DNA of 64,000 nucleotides from positions 1 through 64,000 of the forward strand of contig WACJ01000352.1 in NCBI GenBank assembly GCA_008973525.1. The letters are read 5' to 3'. The DNA comes from Stenopsyche tienmushanensis (lineage: Eukaryota > Arthropoda > Insecta > Trichoptera > Stenopsychidae). Shown here one piece after another: positions 12,690-24,230 of the stretch (its first letter is position 1; each line of letters begins with the position of its first letter). Made by a program: the position numbers and the translations under genes. The notes below the pieces were generated by a model. That model saw nothing but the letters and a program-made list of their open reading frames with translations, was not told where the DNA came from and searched no databases.

Positions 12690-13093
12690 TTGGGATGTAT
12701 CCATATACTTATTTTTTTAATTTTACGTTGTAATTTATTTTATTTGTATCCTGTTTATTCAAAATAATAGCTATTATCGCTAATTCTTCAATTGAAAAAT
12801 TAAATGCCAGTTTTTGCCGAGTCAAATTTATCTGATAAATTTAAAAGTCGTCCTACACCGACCATGGATCGAGACAGATTGGGTCTAATTCACACTATGG
12901 TGCCAGTAACGGTTCGATCTCGCTCCGGTCTCGGTCCGATCAAATATTCTTACACGAGAAACAATGGGAGTATTCACACTATCGTCTCGCCCCAGTTCCA
13001 CTCCGATATCGCGCCGGTACCGGTTTGTCCGAAAGAATATTTGACCGGAGCGAGATCGGAACTGTCATTAGTCATAACTTACCAATGTCATGG
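12690..13093 (+). repeat. 'Ggcccgatccacactatgg' repeat, copy 2 (left part)
   Basis: This has the same internal blocks as copy 1 ('cactatggtgccagtaacgg', 'gatctcgctccggtctcgg'). It is preceded by a flank ('gctattatcgctaattc') that recurs at about 14517-14535. The copy ends where a hAT element begins at 13102. Confidence 0.5.
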
Positions 13094-13200
13094 GTCATTA
13101 GTAGAGATACGTGATTATCGTGTTTTGCGATAAATGCGATATAGAAGCGATAAATGCGTAATTGTTGTGAATATGTTAAAACTTAGATGCGAAATTGTAT

Positions 13201-13253
13201 TAACCTTTTAACTGCCTGATGCGCTGATGAGTCATTGGCAGTTAAAAGGTTAA
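13201..13253. repeat. Hairpin with TTAACCTTTTAACTGCC arms
   Basis: TAACCTTTTAACTGCC at the left is mirrored by GGCAGTTAAAAGGTTA at the right: 16-bp perfect arms around a spacer of about 20 nt. The TTAA ends and CTGCC core resemble piggyBac-type termini, so this may be a collapsed TTAA element nested in the hAT. Confidence 0.55.
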
Positions 13254-13499
13254 AACTGCTGAATATTTTTTTCCAAATATCGTTAATCTTGAAAAATGAC
13301 TAAGACAATCCTCCCTAACTCTATGCTCGACTCTTGTCTATGGTCTATGATGCCAAACACTAATATAATATATGAATGGACACAAGAAGAAAGCTTTGAC
13401 AGCTGCCACAAGTAAAACTCGTCAATCGACCATAACAAATATAATAGATAGAAGACAAGAAAAATCGAAATTCATAAAAAAAAACCGTTTGCACGTGCC

Positions 13500-14121
13500 T
13501 CGAAGCCAACTTTCCCCGGAAAAGTTGAACCATCCTGCGGTGAAATAATATTTTCGGGAATATGTGATTTGCGATCGAGTGATTTTTCATGTGCAGATCA
13601 ATTAAGAAGAACTTATATTCCATTATGTGGAGCAGATATGAAGAAAGAAGTCATGGAGATGACATAAAATGCCATTTTTGCATTCCCGCAAAATAAAATC
13701 AAGTTATGTTGCATTTTTGTAGAAATCGTAACCTTATCTCCCAGCAGTATTATTTACGAGTCCAATTATAACCCGTTGGAAATCATGGTTCAAATCAGTC
13801 AAATATTTGGACGCATATTTTGATGTATTAATAGATATTTTTAAAACTCAGATATAACAAGTGTAGGAAAAGGAAGAATTTTACAGTTGTATGAGTCTGA
13901 CACAAATACATTAAAAATTCAATGCAAATTTGTTGGCGAGATATGAGATAAGTTTATTAATTTAATATACACATTAGAACGATCTTGGTACAAATACACT
14001 TGGTCCTGCAAATAGCGTTGATGCAGAAAGGTTTTTCAGTACATACAATTTAATTGTGAACGATCGGCGTACTAGATTGAAACAATCGTCAATAGAAAAC
14101 TTGCTCGATGATCAATTTTAA
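13500..14121 (+). pseudogene. hAT transposase remnant
   Basis: Plus-strand pieces fit a hAT transposase. Near 13575-13650 there is DQLRRTYIPLCG. At 13771-13815 there is TRWKSWFKSVKYLDAYFDVL, resembling the TRW.SW block of hAT proteins. At 14011-14121 there is a clear hATC dimerisation block, NSVDAERFFSTYNLIVNDRR, followed by TRLKQSSIENLL and a stop. Frames shift between pieces and internal stops are present, so it is not functional. The hATC segment is the strongest evidence because its S/A-E-R-x-F-S-x2 spacing and RxRL motif are diagnostic of the family. Confidence 0.7.
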
Positions 14122-14336
14122 TCATTATTTAAATTTAATTGATGGGTTTCTCCCATTTTAAATTAATATCAAATGTTTTCTATAATATATGTATGTATAT
14201 CGTTTTGTAAATTATTTTTAAATTAGACTATTTAACTTCAAATTTGTGATTAAGAAATAAACGCTAAATAGATGCTAAAATGTGTTATTTTATTTGCTCC
14301 ATAACGCTAAATTCAAGAATAAAAATGCTATTTTTT

Positions 14337-14409
14337 AACCTGTTAAATGCCAACGAATCACCGGCGCGTCGCATTTATACGCGCCGATGAGTGGCAGTTA
14401 AAAGGTTAA
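14337..14409. repeat. Second TTAACCT-type hairpin
   Basis: Arms TTAACCTGTTAAATGCCA and TGGCAGTTAAAAGGTTAA enclose an inner GC-rich inverted pair (CGGCGCG / CGCGCCG). It belongs to the same small family as 13201-13253 but is longer and nearer the right end of the hAT element. Confidence 0.55.
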
Positions 14410-14447
14410 AAAAGTAGATGCTAAAAACACCTATCTCTAGTCATGAG

Positions 14448-14780
14448 TCATACATATCCACATTTTTTTTCTTCGTTGCGATTGTTTTTTATTTGTATCT
14501 TCATTAAAAAAATGTGCTATTATCGCTAGTTCGTATACCGAAAAATTAAACGCTATTTTGTTGCGAGTTAAAATTATAAACATTCTACCTCGACCGTGGA
14601 TCGAGACAGACTGATTGTGAGACTAGTAGTGTTGACACAGCGAAATTTGATCGGAGCGAGATCGAACCGTGCCCGTGCCGTTATTAGACTAGTAGTGTGG
14701 ACACAGCGAGATTTGATCGAACCGAGACTGGAGCGAGATCGAACCGTTACTGGCACCATAGTGTGGATCGGGCCTTAATG
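14448..14780 (-). repeat. 'Ggcccgatccacactatgg' repeat, copy 3
   Basis: The copy ends 'ccatagtgtggatcgggcc', the reverse complement of the start of copy 1. It contains 'gagatcgaacc' twice and 'actagtagtgt' twice, showing an internal duplication. No coding frame is conserved. Confidence 0.5.
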
Positions 14781-14924
14781 ACAAACTTATATAATTGATA
14801 TTTTATGTGTTAAAAGAATTCTTTTAGTATACTGGGCTGAGCGGGCAAATCCAGATCGAACCAGAACAACAATAGAATCGATCCAGGTTTAATCTAACTT
14901 TCTGGATTAAAAAATAAATAAATA

Positions 14925-15110
14925 CTGAGACGACTCATCATTATCATCATAGTGCGGCCACAAACAGTCCTCTGCAGAACCATGAGCCTCTTCAACGTCC
15001 ATTCGAAGGAAAGGGTTACATCCATCTCGTCTGTATCATACATTCACCTCCTCATTCGCTCGATATTGAAGGTAGCATAACCTCCGAGATTCATTTAGAA
15101 CGCTTATCCA
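14925..15110 (+). repeat. Short repeat shared with 4041-4250
   Basis: Matches the reverse complement of 4041-4250 over 'atacattcacctc' and 'gatattgaaggtagcata'. It is more diverged than other repeat pairs here, and its class is unknown. Confidence 0.4.
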
Positions 15111-16508
15111 GCGAGATAGGGAGTGTGGGAGGTTTGTAAAGACTGAGTAGTTTTTTTCGGGAAACAGTGGAAAACTACTTTAGACGGGGTTTTTGATTGT
15201 ACTGGAAATGGATTTCTGGAGTGCAAAGAGTCTATTCCTTCTTTCCTCGCTGGGGTAACTTACCCAAGCGAATTCGAGACTGAGTGCTTTCCTATTTCAG
15301 ATTGACCCTCTCAGTTCAGCGACTTCAAAACGATATAGAAGTCAACGGAAGACAATGCTGTTAACGTTGCAAAGTGAAGTTCTACATATGCCTCTCCCCG
15401 AGGACGTCTATTTGATGTTCTTCGTGTCCTTGTTCTGTTCCTAAAGCTTCCTGGCTCCGAACCGATAAGGTTCATCATGCTCCATGTTTTTGGATAGGGT
15501 CGACTATGTAAGAGATAGGGAGTGACAAGCAAACCATGATTTGTAAAAGTAGCAATGAATAGTAGATAAACTGAGTATTAGCCTGCTGTTAAAGGAGTAT
15601 ATAATCTGTAAATAAGTACTAATCAAGTGGCCAATAGTTAAAATAACTAAAATCATTTAAGCATAGTAGTTAGAAGTAGTGAAAAGTGGAACTTAAAATT
15701 GATGATTTTTCAAATGAAAACTTCAATGTGCCTCTGAATTTCTTATCTAACTTTGAATAAAGAGGGTATTAAATAAAATTTGGTAATAGGATCTATGAAA
15801 TTTAAGCAGTGACTGGATTATTACGCCAGAATACAAATGGGCTTTCATAACAAAAACTTATATTATTTTCTTATCACTATCAATACAAATAAAAACTACT
15901 ATCATATTTTCGTTTTTGCAATCGACAATAATCACACATGTTGCCCTTTTTAATATATCACGATACATATTAGATCACGATCTATATAACAAATACGGCT
16001 TTTTAAAAATCGTTTGCACGCTTGGATATGTCATAAAAAACGATTATTAATTGTGAGAATTGATAGTTTTTTAACACCCAAACAAGTGTTTGTGATTTAA
16101 ATGATGGCAAAAAATGCAATATAATCTAATCTACATGGGAATTCATAAATATATAGACCAGATTTCATTATATTTATTAACAAGAATACGACGAAAATTA
16201 GAATACAGTCCATCTCGGTTATAACGATCAATAAATTCTATTTAGTATTCCTTCAGAATAAAGCTTTAATCTTCATCGAATATTGATCATGTATAGCGGG
16301 TTAGTTTCGGAATTCGTATTATAAAGATTCGGATTCAAATCCGGATTATATCCAATAGTCTCGATTCAGGTTAAGCCTGATTTTCTGCTCCCGAAAATAA
16401 ATACACAGCCGTATGAATGAACGATGTCGAATATTTTTGTATTAAAAGTAACCCTAAAAATCATTAAAAATTGCGAGAAAAAAATCCGATTTTATTCGGG
16501 TTTGATAT
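15111..16508. other. No gene seen
   Basis: About 1.4 kb without a supportable feature. The short minus-strand frame near 15311-15532 has no identifiable motif. Confidence 0.3.
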
Positions 16509-16560
16509 TTTAGCTCGCTATATCCGTGATCTTGTCACAATCACGATCAAATGATTTGAA
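16509..16560 (+). repeat. 'Ctcgctatatccgtgatc' dispersed motif
   Basis: About 45 bp reading 'gctcgctatatccgtgatct', then 'tcacaatcacgatcaaatga'. Diverged relatives are at 16893-16945 ('cgctatatccgtgccatc', 'atctcgatcaaatgat'), at about 18862-18905 ('ctcgctatagccgtgatctc', 'cataatcacg') and a fragment near 8288. It is probably the conserved end of a decayed element. Confidence 0.4.
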
Positions 16561-16762
16561 TGAAAGTTGTGATATCGTTGTGTCGTTTTTATTCAGTACT
16601 TAAAATAATTATAATAATGTAATCAATCGAGTTTTTGTGCAAACGCTTGATAAAAATTATCAAATATAACAATATACAATGGTTTATAATTTCATTAAAT
16701 TTTTATAATGCACAAGATCAATATTTCAAGACAAATTATGAATTTGAAAAATATTTAAATAC

Positions 16763-16817
16763 AGTAGATCCACGGTAATCCGGCTCCCGTGTAATCCGGC
16801 GCCCCGTAGTCCGACAT
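16763..16817 (+). mobile_element. pogo/Tigger-like terminal sequence
   Basis: The stretch 'cagtagatccacggtaatcc' followed by 'ggctcccgtgtaatccggc' and 'gtagtccgac' resembles the tandem 'taatccggc' ends of pogo/Tigger transposons. A related fragment is at 35338-35394. The matching opposite end was not located. Confidence 0.4.
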
Positions 16818-17224
16818 CACAATACAAGTATATTGACCGTTTAAACAAAGTTGTTTTACAAGGAGATAAAAAATAAGACATTGCAGCTAGTAATGGTCGC
16901 TATATCCGTGCCATCATCGTAATCTCGATCAAATGATATATCATCGCCATTATCCATGTTAATTGGGTACGATATACCTCCAATTTTAACCTTTTGCACT
17001 AGGATGGTTTTTTGTAGATGAATACCGCTAAGTCGACGCTTTTTTTTCGTAAAAAAACAACAACTACGGGACGCCAAAAGCAGAGTTCCAGGGAAGTATT
17101 CGAGATGCCAAATTAAAGCCATATTCGTTCAAAAACTGGCGACGATCGCGAGGCATGTGGCCTCCATTCGAGGCGGCGATCTGTCGCGGGACCAAAATGT
17201 GCGTCTTTCTCGTCCCGAGGCTAA

Positions 17225-17880
17225 TTCTCCACTCTCATTTGCTCGCCTTCCACCAACTGTAGACGACGGAAAATTTTGGTCCACGCATATTTTTCCATGC
17301 AGGTCTCGCAAAATAGTCGTGTTACCGATCTGCCACCTGGGAATTTTCTATTTTAACATACTGCACAACCTTTTTTAATCCCGGAACGCAGCACGTGTAA
17401 TTTATCTATAAGCCGGTCTTCTGTAAGAACAGTTGAAGAGCGCATTCGTGATCCACTTTTCCGAAAATCTCCTACTAATTGATCAACCAATAATTTCACA
17501 AACTCATAATGTGTCATTGGTTTTTCGTGTTTTTCTTCCTTCGAAACTTTATATAGTGGGTAAGAGTTTATCACACATATCTCCGTTCCCTAAAAATATA
17601 GTTTTAACATTTCACAATGCATTGCTTTTGGAATTATTCGACGCGTACAAAAACGAACCTGTTTTTAGGGACAATAAAGGCCAAGGGGCAGTCGAAGCAG
17701 GTAGATGTTTTGGGGAAAGCCACTGTTGTATTTTGTTATTTAAAACGAGCATTTCATTAATATTAATTATCTTTCTCAGAAACGCATGGGCTTTATGCTT
17801 AAACATTATCGACGTTTGGTTTTATCGCGTTGATAACTGTTCAATTCAAATTCCCGATTCCCTGTCTCCTTTTTTATGAT
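17225..17880 (-). pseudogene. piggyBac-like transposase, C-terminal remnant
   Basis: On the minus strand 17353-17574 gives INSYPLYKVSKEEKHEKPMT followed by HYEFVKLLVDQLVG, matching the end of the piggyBac DDE domain (NSY.LYK, then KP(L/M)(T/S)H.EF...L...L). The stretch then runs into a cysteine-rich tail: DRLIDKLHVLRSGIKKGCAVC, and after a frame change GGRSVTRLFCETCMEKYAW. The C-x2-C pairs match the C-terminal zinc-binding domain that piggyBac transposases use to contact their ends. The upstream part (17575-17880) is disrupted. The long plus-strand frame over the same DNA is antisense. The N-terminus and catalytic core are missing. Confidence 0.7.
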
Positions 17881-19459
17881 TTTTTCCCCAAATGTATTCA
17901 ACAGATCAACGTATTACTATTTTATTCAATACTGATATATTATTTAAATTATATAAATTATGCATAACGCACGAAGTGATTTCCGAACTGCGGTTAGCGT
18001 CTTTCTAGAATATTACATCGGACGTCGTACTAAAATATATTTAGTCTTAACGTATTTGAGTTTCCGTATTTTATTTGTATAATTTTTTAACATAAAAATT
18101 TTTAAACTGATTTTTGAAAGTCATTGAATGATGTATGAATCGTGATCTATATTTGTAAGCAATCAGATTGTCCTTTGTGTTGGACATTCAATTAACGTCC
18201 TTTTTTGGTCTGTTATCTCTTGCATTTAAGTGCATTAAGATGTTGCAGAACCAGTTGATTGCCTATCTAACTTTTTTCAAAAACATATAATGCATTTAAG
18301 TGCATAAATTTAACCTTTGATAACTTTGATTTGTAGTTTATATTTTATAAATCTGAACGTAACAAAAACTCAATATTTTTAATATGGAGGAAAAAATATC
18401 AATTTTCTAAAGTTTGTGTGGTTTATGATAAACGTGGTTTTATTCGGTATTTCTATCAACGTATGTGCTTGTTCGGAAATATTTCAAAGATTGTTTGATT
18501 TTTACGTCGATTATGACACAATTATAGTTTTTAAATGATACAAACAAATTAATGGAAAATATCAATGTCAAAAAATGGTAACATCAAAAATAGCGATATG
18601 TTGAACACTCAATTATAAATCATCTTCAAGCCAAAAAGCCTTATTCAAATAATATTATCATAGTTTAGCCATATACGGACTGATATGGGAAGCCAACACA
18701 CAATAACGATCCATCCCTGGATTATGGATATGGCGCCATATTTTTATTTGCATGCTAAAAATACTGTTTTTTTTTTAATCTAAAGTCGTCAATATCAAAA
18801 ATATTTTGCACAGTATATGTGCAAAAATGTGCTCGTAATAAGCGTGAAATTAGAGCAAAAATTGATCTCGCTATAGCCGTGATCTCGTCATAATCACGCC
18901 AATGACATTATGTCACGCCATAAAACAATTTTGAACTGCTTAAATTGATTAGATTGCAGTCATGCGATGCAATGATTCGATAGGTTTAAAATAAATCATT
19001 CTATAATACGTGCTATGATATCATGTGCAATAATCTGAAACCGCTTTCATGTTAATCATACAACATATCGCAGCTTATCAAGAACACCATATCGTTTGCA
19101 TACCACGATTGGCGTTTAAAACAATACCAGATTCAATGGCGATGATATAATGATATTTCCCAAATGATCTTACGATGCAGTCGTGGTAAATGATTCATTT
19201 TGATTCATGGAACGCTATTGATATGAGATTTTGCACATCCCTCGACGCTTGGCAAACATCATAAATCCTGATAAAGTCATAACTCAAACTATAGCTTTGA
19301 AAATTTATAACAATATAACATTAAAGCTTTTGGGTGTCCGAACTAGGAGTTCCATTAAACAAATTGAGATCTGGGACGCAGGGCATAAACGAGGCTGATT
19401 TAAATATAGCCCGGAATTTTGCTGTACAAATTTATTCGCGCGATATTATTGGATCCAAT
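17881..19459. other. No gene seen
   Basis: AT-rich sequence. Only the diverged 'ctcgctatagccgtgatctc' motif near 18862-18905 stands out. Confidence 0.3.
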
Positions 19460-19650
19460 CAAACGCTTGGGTCCAGGGCCGTAACTAGGGCGTTGCAAAG
19501 CAAGCGCCCGCCGCGGGTGTGACAGGGCTTGGGGCGCAAAACGCAGCAAAAGCGGTCCGAAAAGCGGACCGATTGAGCATACAGACCTTATGGCCACTCC
19601 GTCCTCTTTTAGGGCCCTTTGCGGCATTTTCTCTGATCTGTTCGATCACG
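19460..19650 (-). repeat. 'Cggtccg' palindrome repeat, copy 1
   Basis: CGGTCCGAAAAGCGGACCG at 19553-19571 is the exact reverse complement of 58099-58117. The flank 'ccttatggccactccgtcct' corresponds, inverted, to 'ggatgcagtagtcacaaggt' near 58061. A third relative is at 46340-46400. The left side begins 'cagggccgtaactaggg', similar to hAT termini. This is an unclassified repeat. Confidence 0.45.
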
Positions 19651-20754
19651 GAAGCAACGTAGTATATAGACATTGGGTCGGGTACTTTTGGGAGTATCTT
19701 TGTATATTATTTTAAATCAAACATTATAATTTAATATATTGCATTTATAATAGTATTAGTTAACTTTAAAAAATAAATTGGGGGGGCATTAAGTTAGATA
19801 ATTGCCACGGACGTTTCATACCCTAATTATGGTTCTGCTTGGGTCTTAGCGCTTTGAACTCCAATATTGACATTTTTACTCCAACCTCGATTACAATTAT
19901 TTAGAGCTATTCTGATGATGTTTTTTTTATTTTTTGAAACATCGGAGCAACTTTTCTAGAATAAATTTTTCATTCTACGACAAACCATTTATTAACTTCT
20001 TGGAATATTCCGCACAATTTATATATCCACATTTGTACCCTGTTATGGAAGTTTCTCTACTCAGGGATTGATTAGTATCCAGAAGCTTTCTATCTGATAT
20101 AATAAATGCATTTCTAATAAAGGGAACTATGTATAAAAATAATGAAATCCATTTGTATATTTATATATCGCTAATAAATTCGTTCGGCAAAATTCCGGGT
20201 TATATTTGAATTGGCTCTTATCAACACAAAAATCAGCCAAACTCTCTTTCGTGTTCTTAATTTAGACGATGGCGAAGAAAACGACTAGAATGTACTTGTA
20301 TGCATTGTTGATAAGGCTAGGAAATGGATTTCCCGAGGGAAAAATATATGTGCGAAAAACCGTCTGTATTATTTGATGGACGTGTAATTTGACACATCTT
20401 AAATTCGTGTAATTATTTGAGATTCGATATGGAATACGTTTAATACCGAATTTAATATAGGTCGAATTTCATGCATATTAAAATTGAAGGAAGCGGATTT
20501 TGTTCGTATTATTTTCATATGTGAAAGTAAAATCATTTTCATTGATCGATGTAAATTTACAATGCCAAAAATTGCATTGTTTTTGATAAGCGCACGTTTG
20601 GTATAATACGATAGTTGTTGTTTGTTTTGTAAACATTTCTTATCGTGGTGGGATTTTCGCCTTTTTTTAGGCCTGAAATTCTGCGAGTTTCTTTTTTCTG
20701 AAAATTTTAGCGATTAGTTTGGTTTAGTGTGCGGTATGCGTCATCCAAGAATTC
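19651..20754. other. No gene seen
   Basis: AT-rich sequence leading up to the candidate promoter of gene A. Confidence 0.3.
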
Positions 20755-20824
20755 TGACGTCATTAAGAGAGACGTATATAAATATATACGGCTTTTGAAC
20801 GGTTAGTATGCCACAGTGGTCGAG
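20755..20824 (+). promoter_or_regulatory. Candidate promoter and short 5' exon of gene A
   Basis: A perfect TGACGTCA palindrome (20755-20762, a CRE/CREB-type site) is followed by TATAAATA at 20777-20784. About 28 bp later there is an initiator-like TTAGTA, placing a start near 20805. A possible splice donor follows at 20825 (gTCGAG|GTGAAT). It resembles the better supported donor of gene E (GTCGA|GTGAGT). This would give a 20-nt untranslated exon and an intron of about 1.75 kb ending at 22571. The exon contains an out-of-frame ATG. It is inferred from motif spacing only; another promoter nearer the gene is possible. Confidence 0.4.
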
Positions 20825-22571
20825 GTGAATGGTTGTGTCTTGTGAAGTTGTTTCGTGATGACCACACATTCACCGCTTGAAAATCGAGTTACTTTACGAC
20901 GAAAACATTTCGAAATCCGATCGTGCTAAAAACGTTGTGCAAAATTCACCAAATCGAGAACGATCCCGATAGAACTTAAAAAAGTTAGTATGCAAATCGA
21001 TTTTTTGATTATTTCGAAAAAGTGCTCAGTGTCTGCGTTCGTTGCGGAGTTTTCGCGCCATTTTTGTCGTGCGTGTTTTTGCAAATGGGCATCCATTAAA
21101 ACCCACCATCGCAACAATCCACCGTCGGAAAAACCCTACATCAACGAGACGCGATTAATTCATTTGAATCTGGTTTCTGACGTGGAAAAAATGCGATGTA
21201 AAAATTGAACCAGTTGAACTTTAAATCTGTAAAATTCGCACATTTCGCGTTCGAAATATTTCCGAAAAAATATTTCCACAATCGAAAATCAATTCGAAAG
21301 ATTTCGCTTGGGTCTTGATTTTTGTCAAATTTGAATTTAAATTAATATCGCTTGTCGAAATTTATGCTAATCACCATCGAACAGGTTGTATCTGTGGACG
21401 TTGCATACAAGTTTATAATATGATATTTTTCAATAACGACATGGCGTCAATTCCAATACAAATTTGAGCCAAATAAGAAGCGACGACCTCGCACAGTCCG
21501 GGCGATTGAACTTGATCGAATTTGATCAGAACGATTTCCATTTGTTTAAAAACGAAATGAAAAATTGTTTTTTTTTTTCCTGTGGAAATCTCTCGTGAAA
21601 AGGGACACTAACAGCGAAATCCCGGATCAAAGCACTCTCGTCCTTTGGGATGAAGGCAGGGTGCGATGTAAATATAAATTCAACTTCAGTGAAAATCAAT
21701 ATCTGCCTCTTACATCCAAGCATTTATATCCCACCCAGTGCGAATTATTGCAATTTTAATTTCTAAGCGCAAAAACATTACATTATTATCATCGGGATCG
21801 GCTTGGAAAATTTGTTTAAAATTAAAATATTTCATACATCCCGGACAAAGTTTCATCTCGGGCATTTGAGACGTCCTATTAGTACCACTTTGCATGGAAA
21901 CGGGTAGCACAAAAGAGCTACGACGATAATTGAATCAGGGTAGAATTAGTGTGGAGGAACTGTAGCCAGAATCGCCAGACCGACGCTAAATTATACTCGG
22001 GAATCGAAAGAAGGATCCATCCATAATAGATAGAGCTTTTGAGCAAATTTTTGTATCAAAGCGATTTGATACAAAAATTTTTTGTATCAAAACTATTTTT
22101 ATGATTTAAATGTGGAATAAATAAATTGCTTAGAAATTTGCTGTAAATCATTCATAAATAATATCCATGATATAAATAAAAATTTCGCGCGCTTTTTAAT
22201 GTGCAGCTAAACGCTGAGATTGAATTGAATTTAGTAAATACGAGATGCGGCAGGGAAACTTCCTTATTTGAAACGCACACCCCGAAGCAAAAATTTAGTC
22301 CGAAATTATTGGGGTGGCGCTCATTTGAAAGGGTGGGATTTAATGTTTTTAATGTAAGTTTGGTAGTATGATGATGCAATGGACGATGGTAGAACGCGTG
22401 TTAATCTTAGAAGCATCAAATTAGGTAGTTTCCCTGCCGCATCCTGTATTATACGTATTGTAGATCATAGTATATAATTTTTTATTGACTTCTGGCTGTA
22501 TTAAATGTTTGCTTTTTGTGTTGATTGATTGTTTTTATTGTAAATCTAATCGTCGTCTAATCTTTTTTCAG
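20825..22571 (+). other. Probable first intron of gene A
   Basis: There is no supportable coding sequence between the candidate 5' exon and the strong acceptor 'ctaatcttttttcag' at 22571. Short frames here lack signal peptides or family motifs. Confidence 0.4.
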
Positions 22572-22573
22572 AT

Positions 22574-23578
22574 ATGGACCGTAAAATGTTTGTGTTCTGT
22601 TTGTGCTTAATCACGATCCTGCCGGAAATATTTTGTAGCGAACAGCACAAGACCAAGAGTGAACATGAAATTAGACATCACGGGTCGCAAGTCCATCCAC
22701 CCGTAATCGCCAAAGACATCATGGAAATCTTCCAGCAGAAAGAAGCAACCGTTGCAAAGAAAGAAGAAACCGCATCGAACAGACAAAAAAGACAATTTTT
22801 CCCGTCGTACGGGTTCCCCGGCGCCCAATTCAATTTGAATCCTTACAACAGTCCACTGTATCAACCCATTCCAATTCCGATAGTATTCATTATTAACCTG
22901 TGTCAGAGGCCTCAAGGTTCTGACGGAGCACCCAATACGTCCTTGGATGATAGATTCCTTTTCCCGGATGATTCGCGATTAGCGAGCAACTTCATACCGG
23001 GTATCCAGAATCTAATTCCAGTGCCGCTTCCAACTCAACGACCTCCACAGCAGCGACCACAGATACCAAATCAGCGACCTTCGTATCCCACAGCTGAAAG
23101 GCCGCGACCAAATCCACCGACGATAAACACCATCGATGACATCAACGACTATGAAGACTATGGAGATTCCCTCACCGGGATCTCGTTCCAGATCCCGACG
23201 ACGATGAGGCCGCCCGTCAGGCCTCCTCCTCCGCTGCAACACAACTCCAATCAGAACAACGGAGGCCAACAGATGCAAGGCGACGGATACAGACCGTCCG
23301 CAAGCAATGTCAATATACAATCTGCGAGAAATCCGCCGCCGCAAATCGGCGACAGAAGCTCCAACACATTAACACCATCTGCCTCGATGAAAATGGACAC
23401 GAATTGCAATCTGGCCGTAGTGCGATGTTGTGCTGCAGGAGTGAGGAATCGCGATCGATGCTTCCAGCAGTTTGGATGCACCGACCGCTATTGGGACGTC
23501 CATCCCTGTGATAATCCAAACTACGCCCTAATAAAAGACCAGCTCGGAGCGCTGTCCGGAGCCAATCAAAGATCCTAG
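22574..23578 (+). CDS. Gene A: secreted LTGISF-family protein with six-Cys C-terminal module (334 aa)
   Basis: I do not recognise this family. The start is chosen because it lies two bases after a strong acceptor (tttttcag|atATG), as in genes C-F. Residues 1-21 form a signal peptide (hydrophobic FVFCLCLITILPEIF). RQKR at 70-73 is a furin-type site, so the mature chain may begin at Gln74. A hydrophobic IPIPIVFIIN segment is at 99-108, then DDRFLFPDD (125-133), shared with B and F. Residues 150-182 are Pro/Arg-rich. The family block is at 188-223: DDINDYEDYGDSLTGISFQI then PTTMRPPVRPPPPLQH. The tail holds six cysteines (278, 285, 286, 296, 302, 312; C-x6-CC-x9-C-x5-C-x9-C) with a Trp before the last one, likely three disulfides. 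A secreted, proprotein-processed role is inferred. No enzymatic motif is visible. Confidence 0.82.
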   Translation: MDRKMFVFCLCLITILPEIFCSEQHKTKSEHEIRHHGSQVHPPVIAKDIMEIFQQKEATVAKKEETASNRQKRQFFPSYGFPGAQFNLNPYNSPLYQPIPIPIVFIINLCQRPQGSDGAPNTSLDDRFLFPDDSRLASNFIPGIQNLIPVPLPTQRPPQQRPQIPNQRPSYPTAERPRPNPPTINTIDDINDYEDYGDSLTGISFQIPTTMRPPVRPPPPLQHNSNQNNGGQQMQGDGYRPSASNVNIQSARNPPPQIGDRSSNTLTPSASMKMDTNCNLAVVRCCAAGVRNRDRCFQQFGCTDRYWDVHPCDNPNYALIKDQLGALSGANQRS

Positions 23579-23619
23579 ATCGCGTTTAGTGCTAGCATTA
23601 ATTATGCCATTTTCTATCC

Positions 23620-23625
23620 AATAAA
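23620..23625 (+). terminator. Poly(A) signal of gene A
   Basis: AATAAA overlaps a second AATAAA about 42 bp after the stop codon, consistent with a short 3' UTR. Confidence 0.6.
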
Positions 23626-24215
23626 TAAAAAAACAACTAGTGGTGTAGCTTTTAAGTATCACAAAGTGTTCCTGTATATAAAACTATTACTATAAAAACA
23701 TATACCTGCCACTGTTCGTGTAATTTTATAACAACCATCGAGTATATTAGATTATTTATTTCCTTAGCTTTATTATGATATTTAAATGTTTTTCATTTGC
23801 ATTTATACTTTCATTTATAATATCGACGATCGTCGAATCATCGATCGGCGTTGTGTTGCGCATTCGAAAGATCTGAACTATGTACGTTTTCACGCATTGG
23901 ATGAGTTATTGTGCTGGAAATTTTAGAGTGTTATTGACACTTTGAATTCAAAATCACGATAAATCGTTCGATCGAAAATGCTGTCTGTGTTAACATATAG
24001 TAGAAAAAACATATATTTTTTAATATATTTTATTAAAAAAACAATATAAACGATTCAACATATCCTATTTGTTTTATTCAAACTGTTTAAACGCCCAAAG
24101 TGCGCCCAATTCTGGCATTGAATATCGTGTAAAAACACGCACAAAGATGTAGTGATTGTCTGATACGAAGCATTTGTGCGAATATAGTGTGAAATCCTAT
24201 TTAATCCTAGATCAT
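23626..24215. other. Downstream flank of gene A, no gene seen
   Basis: AT-rich sequence with no supportable feature before the palindrome at 24216. Confidence 0.3.
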
Positions 24216-24230
24216 TAGTCTCACAGACTA
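24216..24230. promoter_or_regulatory. TAGTCTCACAGACTA palindrome, copy 1
   Basis: A perfect 6-bp inverted repeat (TAGTCT / AGACTA) around CAC, 638 bp after the stop codon of gene A. Identical 15-mers lie after genes E (35158) and F (40328). The upstream flank 'ctagatcatta' resembles the flank of the other copies. Function is unknown. A protein-binding site, boundary element or RNA hairpin are the options. Confidence 0.55.

Larger units (their letters stand above)
13102..14439 (+). mobile_element. Decayed hAT transposon (about 1.34 kb) with 8-bp target duplication
   Basis: The left end reads TAGAGATACGTG and the right end CACCTATCTCTA, an imperfect inverted repeat of the TAGAGATRSGTG kind seen in hAT elements. 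The flanking octamers are gtcattag (13094-13101) and gtcatgag (14440-14447), a 7/8 target-site duplication. Remnants of a hAT transposase are readable inside on the plus strand, ending at 14121. Two hairpins with TTAACCT-type arms lie near either end. The element sits within a cluster of the ggcccgatccac repeats. Confidence 0.7.

Noticed and set aside
17433..17879. 148-codon plus-strand open frame
   Set aside because: Antisense to a clear piggyBac transposase C-terminus; no independent motif.
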